Shown here piece by piece: positions 54,786-64,000 of a DNA stretch of 64,000 nucleotides (position 1 is the stretch's first letter; every line of letters starts with the position of its first letter). The notes beneath the pieces were generated by a model. The model had not been told where the DNA came from and searched no databases. It saw only the letters and a program-made list of their open reading frames with translations. The position numbers and the translations under genes are program-made. Where the stretch lies: positions 77,667,001-77,731,000 of the forward strand of contig CM058232.1 in NCBI GenBank assembly GCA_030180135.1, in the 5' to 3' direction. Origin of the DNA: Orychophragmus violaceus (lineage: Eukaryota > Streptophyta > Magnoliopsida > Brassicales > Brassicaceae).

Positions 54786-57700
54786 TCCGTCACTCTCTGA
54801 ATCGTAGTGGAAGAAATTGAGTCGGTGTCATCAAATTCGCCTCTTTCTTCTTCAGATTCTGAATGAAGAACAACGTCCCCGAATTGACTAAAGTCGACAA
54901 CTAAATTAACTTCAAGCGATTCTTCTACATGAGCTATAAAATCACTTCTACTTGATTGTAAGGGCTCTACTTCGCGTTCTTCAACTCCGTACACCCTCCC
55001 TCGAGGGTTTATTTTTGAAACGGTGATCCATGGATCATTTTAATAAGTTAGACGAGGGTATGGAATGTAACACACCTGCGTAAATGTTATATTAAGAAAA
55101 TTAATGTTTATTTAAGATCTAAATAATAAACATAATTATTTGCAATTACTAACCTGATCTGCTTGTGAAGCAATAATGAACGGATCACAGTTTCTTAGTT
55201 TTTTGCTCGAATTAATCGACGTCACACCAAACTCATCGATCACAACACCTTGCCCTAGGATCGGGTTAAACCAATCGCATAGAAAAACTACACATCGCAT
55301 TCCAAGCTTCCCTATGTACTTTACTTATAGTATTTCTTTAAGAATACCATAGTAGACAACTCCGCCAGATGCAGATGAAACTCCGTGATCGGCGGTAATT
55401 CTTGTTGACCCTTCTTTATGCACCTTAAATGCGTACCCCCTAGTGCAATATCTCTGATAAGACTTTGCGGTGTAGTGGAGGTCCTCTGTGATGTCAACTA
55501 ACCAATCATCGGGGGTGCGTCCAGCTTTGAGTTTCTCCCGGACCTAACAATAGGATCACATCAAAGTTATAAAAAATTACTCAAATTCTCAAGTGTTTTA
55601 TAAGATTCAAAAAACAAATTCTTACATAAAAGGTTAACCAATGGCTGAAGTATTTTTGTTTCCGAGCCTCACGTTCGCCTTCGTTCAATTCTGGATGATG
55701 AAACTGGAGAGCTTCCATATATAACCTAAAAAAGTTAAAAAATATAAATAAGTAAAGCAAGTGCAATAAAAAAATCATAAATCTAACATGTATACCTCTC
55801 ATATTCAAATACTTCCTCACAGTTGGTTAGAGTGTACTTGTGGAGATGTGTATGCTCTTGAGTTGTTAGTTGCCGCTTGCCTACTTTTCCACTTAAGCGC
55901 CCAACCTGTTGAAAAATGTTAGGAACAAGTGACCGATAAATTTGCCTCTCTCCCCTATCATCTTTTCTAGCTGGGCGCCTGCTCCTTGTGCGTACTTGTG
56001 AAGGGAAGTAGTAGCCAGCAAAGGTCGCAGTCTCTTCGTTGTTATATTGAGCGGCAATAGAGCCCTCCACTTTAGCGGGATTCTTCACCTTCTTTTTAAG
56101 GTGGAACATATAGCGCTCGAAAGGATACATCCACCGATATGGTACCGGACCACCAATTCTAGCTTCATCCGGTAGATGAATAGGCAAATGTTCCATGACA
56201 TCGAAGAAAGACGGTGGAAATATCTTTTCCAGATTGCATAAGATTTTAGGAATGTTTTGCTCCAAATTTCTGATCCCATCAACAGTGAGTGACCTGGTGG
56301 ATATATCCCTGAAAAAAGATCCGACCGCTGCAATTGCTTTGTGGACATCTCGAGGAAGGAGATGAGCAAATGCAAACGGTAGGAGTCGCTGCATCATCAC
56401 ATGACAATCATGACTCTTCATTCCGATAAACTTTCCTCCATCAGAGTCCACACAATTACGTAAGTTTGATGCATAGCCGTCACGAAATTTAACTTGTAGC
56501 ATAATCCACTTAAATAACTCTTCCTTCGACTTCGAGTCTACCCAATATGATGGAATTTGCGGTTTTCCGTTCTTCTCAAGATGAAGTTCAGGCCGATCAC
56601 AAATTTCAGGCAAATCAAGCCTAGACTTCACATTATCTTTCGTCTTCCCTTTCACGTTGAGAACAGTATTCATAATGTTATCGAAGAAAATTTTCTCAAT
56701 GTGCATGACATCAAGATTATCCCTTAGTAACTGGTTCTTCCAATATGGTAAATCCTAGAAAATGCTTTGCTTGTGCCAGTTGTGGACTACACCTTCTCCA
56801 TATATATTCTCATGCCCGTTCCCACCACACTCATGACTTCTTAATGCACCAAATCCTTCTAAGAGGCCCAGAGTATTCGACCCATCATCTTGGAGAATAG
56901 GATCATCAAACACTTTCCTCTTCTTCGTAAAAAGTTTAGTGTTTTTCCGGTATGGATGATCATGTGGTAGAAATCTTCTATGACAATCAAACCAACACGA
57001 TTTGCGTCCATTCTTCAATTGGAATGCATCGGTCTTTTCCTGACAATACGGACATGCTAACCTCCCATATGTTGTCCATCCTGGTAACATACCATAAGCC
57101 GGAAAATCGCTAATAGTCCACATCAATGCAGCCCTCATCAAAAAAATTTCCTTGCATGAAACATCATATGCTACAACACCGGGCAGCCATAACATTTGCA
57201 ACTCATGTATCAATGGCTGCAAGAATACATCAAGTGATCTTTTCGGATGCTCTGGACCGGGAACGAGTACGGAGAGGAAAAGAAACTCTAGACGTGTGCA
57301 CATAGTCGGCAGTAGGTTATAAGGAGTCAGAATCACTGGCCACAACGAATATTGTCTCCCATGCCCTCCAAACGGGTTAAAACCATCTATGCATAATCCG
57401 AGGTACACGTTACGTGGCTCGTATGCAAAATCCGGATATACTCTCTGAAAATGTTGCCACGCTTCAGTATCCGACGGATGTGCAATCTCTGCTCCTCTTC
57501 TATGCTCAGCATGCCATCTCATTTCCCCCGCAGTTCGCTCTGACTGGTATAAGCGCCTCAGCCTATCGGTTAACGGCATATACCACATTCGCTTGAACGG
57601 AACCTTAGCTCTTCCCCTTGTATCCTCATAGCGCGGCTTCTTACAGAATTTGCAATCCAGACAGAATTCATCTTCTCGCCAATATATCATACATTTGTCG

Positions 57701-58430
57701 ATGCACACATCTATCATCTCATACGGTAATCCCAGCCCTTTAACAAGTTTCTCTACCTCGTTGTATCCCAGCGCAAGGTTATCTTCTGGAGGAATATCTT
57801 TCACAAACTCGCAAATCGCATCCACACATTCTTCCGCCAGATTGTAGTCCGTCTTTATGCCCATTAATCTTGTAGCAGATGATAATGGCGAATGACCCTC
57901 TCTGCAACCATCGTAAAGCGGCCGCTTCGCTGCATCTAACATGTTAAAAAATCTCTTAGATTCTACATTTGGTTCCTCACCTACTCTAGGAATTTGATAT
58001 TCACCTACCTCTGGAATAGTTTCTCTATGTGCATCATTAACCATCTGAATGGTGCCTACACCAAAATCTACATCGGCAATATAAGGTTCGCTAGAACTAA
58101 AATTAGGTTCCCTAGTACTAGTACAACCGTAAGGTTCTCTACTACTACTTGCATAATCCGAAGTTTCCCCATGAAGATACCAAATCTTATAACCCGACAT
58201 AAACCCAACCGAATACAAGTGAAACCATACTTCGCCAATCGTAAGATTTCTAAAATTTCGGCAATTAATACATGGACATTTTAACTTACCATTTTCAGCG
58301 TATGTGGTTGATTGCAAGCTAGCGACATAAACTCTGCAATACCGAGTGCATATTCCCGGTCCACTAGCTTCGTCGCCTCATCAATCCTAACTTCGTCCAT
58401 CCACGATCTATAATAGTTAGAAGAAGACAT
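54770..58430 (-). pseudogene. tnp2-like: TNP2-type CACTA transposase, frameshift and stop
   Basis: The minus-strand ATG at 58430 gives MSSSNYYRSWMDEVRIDEAT (transposase-associated domain). The frame shifts near 58317 into ENGKLKCPCINCRN. The next 520 codons are open, with DAAKRPLYDGCREGHSPLSS and the TNP2 core (GLCIDGFNPFGGHGRQYSLW; LLPTMC; PGPEHPKRSLDVFLQPLIHE; YGRLACPYCQEKTDAF). TAG at 56757-56755 replaces an expected Trp in SIF-DLPYWKN. The frame then continues with NLDVMHIEKIFFDNI and the DUF4218 region (MKSHDCHVMMQRLLPFAF; GGPVPYRWMYPFERYM) to 55783. DUF4216 remnants (GRTPDDWLVDI; VVFLCDWFNPI) lie at 55550-55090, and an acidic tail reaches 54770. This would be the catalytic DDE-type transposase of the element. 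Confidence 0.9.
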
Positions 58431-58453
58431 TTTTCTCGGTTACTAGAAGTATT

Positions 58454-58476
58454 AGAGAGAGAGAGAGAGAGAGAGT
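58454..58476. repeat. GA microsatellite
   Basis: About eleven AG units just upstream of the TNP2 start, in its presumed 5' UTR or promoter. Confidence 0.85.
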
Positions 58477-58529
58477 TATGGAGGAATAGGTGTGGAGGGG
58501 AAGAGAGGACGAATGAGGTATATGTAGAA

Positions 58530-58815
58530 TAATTTCCGACGGAAATCCGTGGGGAATCCATCGGAAATCGGCCGTTTTCTAGTCGACCCAACGGTCACAT
58601 TAACGGTCATAATAACGGCTATATTGAACTGACGCTAAACCGACCGAAATACAACTGAAAACCGACGGAAAACTAAACCGTCGGTTTACCGTCGGGTGTT
58701 TCCGATGGAATGAGAAAACTGTCGGAAATTTTCGACGGTATTCCGTCGGAAAGTTGTCGTTTTATCGTCGGTAATTTTCGACGGAAGAAATTCCGTCGGT
58801 AATTCCGTCAGTAAT
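58530..58815. repeat. Right subterminal CCGACGG repeats
   Basis: About 15 copies of CCGACGG/CCGTCGG, including TTTTCGACGGTATTCCGTCGG-like inverted pairs, mirroring the left end. Confidence 0.85.
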
Positions 58816-58835
58816 GGCCCTGTTTTCTTGTAGTG
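58810..58835 (-). repeat. CACTA 2 right terminal inverted repeat
   Basis: On the minus strand it reads CACTACAAGAAAACAGGG. Followed by the TSD tat. Confidence 0.95.
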
Positions 58836-61075
58836 TATGCTTCTTAAAAATGTCACTGAAGAGGAGGTACGTAAAACTATGTTTGCAATGGCGAAAAATA
58901 AGTCTCCAGGGCCAGATGGATTCACATGTGAATTCTATAGAACATCTTGGCCAGTCATTGGAAAGGATTTCGACACTGCAATTAGCTGTTTTTTGACACC
59001 GGTTTCCTCCCTACTGGAATCAACTCAACAATATTAGCTCTTATACCCAAGAAGGAAGAAGCAAAGCAAGTAAAGGATTATCTCCCAATCTCGTGTTGTA
59101 ACGTCATCTATAAAGTGATTTCGAAAATTCTTGCAAACCGTCTGAAGTAAATGTTGCCTAAATTCATCTCGCCGAATCAATCCGCATTTTTTTAAAGATA
59201 GACTTTTGATGGAGAATGTGTTGCTTGCTTCCCAGCTGGTTGAAAGCTATTATAAGGAAAATATCTCATCTAGATGTGCTCTAAAGATAGATATATCCAA
59301 AGCATTTGATTCGGTGCAATGGCCCTTCCTCTTTGCTACCCTCTTGACTCTAAAATTTCCTGAGAAATACATTCTTTGGGTCAAACGATGTGTCACATTA
59401 GCGAGTTTCTCAGTCCAAGTGAATGGGGAGTTGGCTGGGTATTTTAAAAGCGAGCGAGGTCTGCATCAAGGTTGTTCTTTATCTCCTTACCTCTTCGGAA
59501 TCTGTTTGCAAGTTTTATCCAAGCTTCTTGATAAGGCTGCAGCTGAAAAAACGTTTTGGATATCATCCTTCTTGTCAAGCTCTTCAGCTTACTCATTTAT
59601 GTTTTGTTGATGGTCTTCTGGTTTTTGCTGATGGACGAAAGCAATCGATTGACAATATTCTGGAAGTATTCAGACGATTTGCGCTCTTCTCGGGTCTGCA
59701 AATCAGTATTGAAAAGTCAATGATATATATGGCTAGGGTTCGAAATCTGGACAGAGAAGCGATACTGGAAGAATTTGTTTTGGATACAGGGGGGCTACCG
59801 GTTAGGTATTTTGGTTTACCTTGATGATAAAAGGATGAGCCTGTCCGATTATACTCTCTTAATCGAGAAGATTCAGCAGAGGATCAGTTCATGGACTGCT
59901 AGGACTCTTTCTTTTGCAGGGCGATTGCAACTTATAAGTTCAGTTATCTATAGTCTTACTAATTTTTGGATTTCTGAATATAGATTACCGAAGGCCTGCA
60001 TCCGAGAAATCGACAAACTCTACGCTGCTTTCCTTTGGTATGGTCCTGAAGAAGGCGAAGGTTTCATGTAAAGATGTTACAAAACCAAAAGATGAAATAG
60101 GTCTGGGGCTAAAATCAATCGATGAAGCGAACAATGTCAGTTGCTTTAAAATCACTTGGAAAATCCTCTCGGAACCATCATCGTTGTGGGTGACGTGGAT
60201 CCAAAAATATCTCATCAGAAAGGGTTCTTTCTGGTCTGTTAACGATAGGAGTGTGCTCGGATCTTGGATGTGGAAGAAATTACTTAAATATCGATCTCTA
60301 GTGGCAACACTAACTAAGGTGGAGATAAACAGTGGGGCAAACACCTATTTCTGGCTTGATACTTGGTCCTCTCTAGGAAGATTACTCGATCTGAACGGAA
60401 GCCGCGGCTGCATTGACATGGGTATACCGTTACATGCGGCTGTGGAGATGGCAATCAATTGTCGCAGGAAACAACGACATCGGGTCCCTCTTTTAAATGA
60501 CATCGAGAGGGAGCTGCAACAAACTCAAGATAGGGGTGTGAGTCATGAAACAGATGTTCTCTTATGGAGGAGTAAGGAGGACACTTTCAAAAGATCATTC
60601 AGCACAAGGGATACATGGAAAATCACTTGGGCTAAGTACCCTCGGGTAACTTGGAGTAAGGGAGTCTGGTTTTCTTTATCTACTCTGAAATATCCAATCC
60701 TTGCTTGGTTGGCTACTCATAACAGGCTGTCAACTGGCGATAGAATTCTGAGATGGGATCCACAATCTGATCCTACTTGCATTCTTTGTTGGAACCATTA
60801 AGAATCGAGGGATCATCTATACTTCTGATGTGCATACATAAACGAGATATGGGAGAAGCTGGACAAAATATTTTTGGAACAAAGTACACGATATCTTGGG
60901 ATTGCATCATTGGCACTCTCGCAAATGGATCAAAAAACAGAACGCAGCATTATCTATGTCGATATCTTTTTCAGGCTTCCATTCATACAATCTGGAGCGA
61001 GAGGAACGCTAGGAAACATGGAGAGAATTCAACATTGTCAGTTGTGCTTATCTGATGTATTGACAAGCTTGTAGG
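58836..61075 (+). pseudogene. LINE ORF2: reverse transcriptase and C-terminal zf-RVT region, frameshifted
   Basis: The pieces follow the usual plant LINE order in shifting frames: NKSPGPDGFTCEFY near 58890; CALKIDISKAFDSVQW near 59275; GLHQGCSLSPYLF near 59460. The catalytic loop region near 59605 reads FVDGLLVFADG, with the second Asp of FADD changed to Gly. SSWTARTLSFAGRLQLI lies near 59890. A long open stretch at 60040-60801 contains the WLATHNRLSTGDRILRW and CILCWNH (zf-RVT) segments. No endonuclease domain is in the window. Several frameshifts and stops make it dead. Confidence 0.85.
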
Positions 61076-61290
61076 CAACGAGTTAACATCTCTGCAAAGG
61101 ATGGGAATATCAAAACATTCTCTTGGCCTCCAAATGTGGTTTGCATCACAAGTCCACTAAAAGTCTATGTTCTATTCTGTCAATTCTCTATAAAAAGCTA
61201 TGGTTTCTTGATTCATTTTAATCAATTTCTCTGTAAAAACGTTTTTATTTTTGAATTAATTTAACATATATTCAAAAAAAAGAAAAACAT

Positions 61291-62204
61291 GTTTTAGATG
61301 TGTGTTAGAATTTCAAAAGGAAACTCTTGAAATGGAAACTTTAGACTTTGGTCTGCTTATTTAATTTTCTGCATATACAGTGATTTACACTAACAATTAG
61401 ATGGGTCAAATGGTCCGGCTATCTATGGCCAGGCCTAATCTAATTCATTATGGAAAGGCTGTTGTCATACCAAAAACTAAAATAGTCTCAATAGGTTACA
61501 AACCAATTCTGTGTGCAGTTAAATTGGGCAAGACTATGGACATTAGGCATGCCCAAATGATTTAAAATCTAGGCTTTAATCATTTTGGGGGAAATTAGAT
61601 TTTCTTTTCTTTCTTTTTCTAAGATGGAAAAACAGAATATTATATTTTGGTGAGAAACGGAAAATTATACTTTTGGTGAAAAACACAAAATAGTGGAAAA
61701 TGTGAAAATCACATTGTTGCAGATAGTAAATTATATTTTGGCGGAAAACATAAAACCACGTTTTCGGCGAAAAAACATAAATCAATAGATGCAAAAAACA
61801 TATCATCAAGTTAATCGGAAAAATGTGAAATTATGACTTTGATTGATAACATGAGTTATCATTGTTTTTGTTTGAGCTAAGGGTCTAGCTCATTCATATT
61901 TCATAGCTTAAATGTTACCAATCATGCATTAATTTTTTTATTATTAAGTTTAAGTTATCATGTGTTATAGTTGAGCTAAAATCTTGAGTTAGATTATTTG
62001 TAAAATTGTTAAGTCGAAATAAAAATCAACGTCAAGAAAATCCCATGTGTTATAGTATGTTAGATGTTGAATTAGCATTGATTTTATATTCTTTTTTTAG
62101 TTTACCAGTTTATGTAAGTTTTGTTTCTTTTTAATATTTTCAACAATAATCCAAAGAGTATGAATTGACTATGACTCCAACTTATTCGCAGCTAAGTCAT
62201 AATC
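61291..62204. other. Unassigned sequence right of the LINE
   Basis: No gene is seen. 61620-61790 has repeated TATTTTGG(T/C)G(A/G)(A/G)AAAC-like units. The rest is AT-rich. Confidence 0.5.
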
Positions 62205-63340
62205 TTAAGGGTAGTTCGTTTGATCATTTGATATGTTCTTCCTGATTATTCATCTGAATGATCAATCCAAATAATCTATATGAATATAGTTGTTCGTTTT
62301 TCGATGTTCATATGGAAGGATTATTTAGAAGAATATTTGTTTGTTTGCTTAACTTTTTGTAAACCTCATTTTCATCTAGAAGAGTTTAATAAGAAAATAA
62401 CTAAATTATTTATATTCTAATCTAATTATATTTTTACTTTTAATCTTAACTATATACTACTGTAAAATATATTGACAACTAATTAAATTTCTATATTATA
62501 TTTATATTTAAAAATTAATTTTAATCATGTAAATTAATATAACTTTATAAACTAAGATTCAAATTTGCACTAAAATTCATTAAAATTCTGATTTTTAACC
62601 AATACAAAATTTTATAAATTTATAAAATAACAAGAAATAGTAAAACAAGTACGCAAAGTCATATATTAAATTTATCAAAACTCTATAATTTTATGAAACC
62701 AAAACCTAAAAGTTCATGCTACAATAAAAAAACATTGATCAATCTTAAGTCTCACCATCTTCAGTCTCTACCATCGCATGTCTTGATGCATTCATAAACA
62801 AATCAAGGACTAACATTAAACTCATGAGCATGACACCAAATTAAGAGCAAAATGAAAAACAATAAACTCAAAGCCACAATGCAACATTAATACATGTTAA
62901 TATGGAAGTCTAGTTCCTTTTGCCATCTACATAGTAATAGAATCACGCAAAGCCTCCATCATTCAGTCACCAGCAGCTATGTATGGAACATGTTCATCAA
63001 TTTCATGACCATGATATTCATACTCTTCCGCTGCTTCCCAATGTGCAAAATCATAATCTTCTTACTGTGAATCTCGGATAAAATTATGGAGAGTCATCGA
63101 TACTATCACAATCTTGACCCATTTCTTCAACTCATACTTGGGGTGTTTTATGTATAAAATCCTCCATTTAGCCTACCATACACCAAATCTTCGCTCAATT
63201 ACTGATCTTGAACTATAATGCTTGCAGTTAAACGTTTATCAGAGAGAAACCAACAATATAGCATGCCTCTCTAGAAATTGTTTGAGAGAGTTGCACATGA
63301 AAAAGAATATCAAAACCAAGCCTAACCGACAAGGAATATC
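62205..63340 (-). mobile_element. PIF/Harbinger-like element, probable, one end visible
   Basis: Sequence TTAAGGGTAGTTCGTTTGATC at 62205 resembles a Harbinger terminus next to a TTA or TAA target site. A transposase C-terminal remnant lies at 62920-63245. The other end is lost at the junction with Athila near 63340. 62345-62900 is AT-rich and without a gene. Confidence 0.5.
62920..63245 (-). pseudogene. PIF/Harbinger transposase, C-terminal remnant
   Basis: Minus strand from 63235: HYSSRSVIERRFGVW, stop, AKWRILYIKHPKYELKKW, then IVIVSMTLHNFIRDS, a stop, DYDFAHWEAAEEYEYHGHEI and MMEALRDSITM. The SRSVIERRFGVWK-type segment, the KW...LHNFIRD stretch and the acidic tail ending EALRD are typical of the end of plant DDE_Tnp_4 (Harbinger) transposases. 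Stops and the missing N-terminal two thirds make it a relic. Confidence 0.75.
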
Positions 63341-63344
63341 ATGC

Positions 63345-64000
63345 TCTCACATATAACTCAAATAATGTTCTGCAAAAGACAAGCAGATTTCTGGTCTCGT
63401 CTGCGACCTGTGTCGATCGATTCAGAAGTAGCGTCGATCGACACAAGGCAATTATTAGCAATTTCATCAGACGTATCGAGCATGCATCGATCGACATTAA
63501 GAGTGTGTCGATTGATGCTCGTCTCAGACAGACATAATTCATCCAGAAAATCCGAGATGATGCTCTCTTCTTCTTCTAGCAAGTCAATCTCATCTTCTAT
63601 GATCACATAAATAACATATTGCTTATGTTCAGCTTTCCCAGCTCCATTTTGCCTTTGTATTGCTCCAGCAGTCTGTTGAACTTGGACATCTAGCTTCTTC
63701 ACATGAGTGCTCAAAGATTTAATCTTTCCATTCAAATCTAAGTACAAAGCATCTATTTTCCCATTGAAGTCCACTGTGCTCTTCTCCTGACCAGCCAACA
63801 GCTGCTCCAGCATACCCATCATCTTATCATTCTGCTCATTCGGAGGAGGAGCAGGCTGATATGAGGAAGAGCCATAGTCTCTAGAGAATGAGGTGTTCTG
63901 CTGAAAAGGTCTATGAAATGCAGACTTTGGTGTGAAACCAGAAGTCTGTCCTTGCTGATTTCCATACCTATGATCTTAATATCCAGCTCCAGCTATGTAA
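63345..64000 (-). mobile_element. Third Athila-like element, gag region, continues off window
   Basis: Recognised from the gag frame and from CGATCGA-type repeats at 63405-63520, which mark the other Athila copies. Both ends of the element are outside or destroyed. Confidence 0.7.
63358..64000 (-). pseudogene. Athila gag C-terminal part
   Basis: The minus-strand frame, from the window edge through GNQQGQTSGFTPKSAFHRPF, to MMGMLEQLLAGQEKSTVDFN, then LSTHVKKLDVQVQQTAGAIQ. It matches the heptad-rich end of Athila Gag (STHVKKLE-QV-QTA). It continues into an acidic stretch (EDEIDLLEEEES) and a SIDA/SINRHTLNVDR region encoded by the CGATCGA repeats, stopping at 63358. A TAA close to the window edge (about 63978) interrupts the upstream reading (AGAGY, stop), so the copy is probably dead. 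Confidence 0.7.

Larger units (their letters stand above)
48634..58835 (-). mobile_element. CACTA element 2 (En/Spm type), 10.2 kb, degenerate autonomous form
   Basis: Inverted ends CACTACAAGAAAACAGG on both sides (one-base indel further in). TSD tat at 48631-48633 and 58836-58838. Carries TNP2 and TnpA-like genes on the minus strand and many CCGACGG repeats near both ends and internally. Excision in silico restores the LINE reading frame. Confidence 0.95.
48558..61290 (+). mobile_element. 5'-truncated LINE (non-LTR retrotransposon) split by CACTA 2
   Basis: A 76-bp piece (48558-48633) and the main piece (58836-61290) join perfectly in frame when CACTA 2 and one TSD copy are removed. The 5' end is cut by the Tekay-like LTR. 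The 3' end has an A-rich tail, TTCAAAAAAAAGAAAAAC, at about 61270-61288. Confidence 0.85.

Overview
This window looks like transposon-packed, probably pericentromeric, chromatin of a flowering plant. A Brassicaceae genome (Brassica, Raphanus or a relative) is my best inference. The signs are Athila-type gypsy elements, MULEs carrying DUF1985/Ulp1-type accessory genes, CACTA elements ending CACTACAAGAAA, and captured plant gene fragments. I find no intact host gene. Almost every base belongs to nested, mostly broken mobile elements, and several insertions are proved by exact target-site duplications (TSDs).

Layout. 1-12572: Athila-like Ty3/gypsy element (+), pol through 3' LTR, with a complete Ty1/copia element (3534-10823, TSD ctgag) inserted in its 3' region. 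12573-18094: AT-rich repeats, then a degenerate MULE (SWIM-type transposase, subterminal AGTCTAC motifs, Ulp1-peptidase remnant). 18095-22006: Tat-type gypsy fragment (-). 22007-22660: exon fragment of an LRR gene. 22661-23707: copia LTR and gag, interrupted by a second Athila (-, 23708-26689). 26690-48557: Tekay/Del-like gypsy element (-) with its 3' LTR at left, its 5' LTR plus PBS at right, and almost no coding capacity.

Inside the Tekay-like element sits CACTA element 1 (28698-42284, TSD aca). It has no transposase but carries fragments of a universal stress protein gene, a CID-type RRM gene and a MERIT40/BABAM1-like gene, so it is a Pack-CACTA. Two related MULEs lie inside it 21 bp apart: a 662-bp one (33287-33948, TSD aaataaaaa) and an 8.05-kb one (33970-42022, TSD gatgttaaa). 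The large one encodes a MuDR transposase, a GRF-type zinc-finger protein and a DUF1985 coiled-coil protein. 48558-61290 is a 5'-truncated LINE split by CACTA element 2 (48634-58835, TSD tat), which carries TNP2 and three TnpA-like modules. 61290-63340 holds unassigned sequence and a PIF/Harbinger remnant. 63345-64000 is the gag region of a third Athila (-).

The least expected structures are two. CACTA 2 has four short tRNA-like modules (box A, box B, T-run), three of them directly beside CCGACGG repeats. The large MULE has GGTAATACT-type arrays in its introns that always read in the sense direction of the gene containing them. Most single stop codons in otherwise long ORFs are G-to-A or C-to-T changes (Trp or Arg codons), as expected from deamination of methylated cytosine in silenced DNA.
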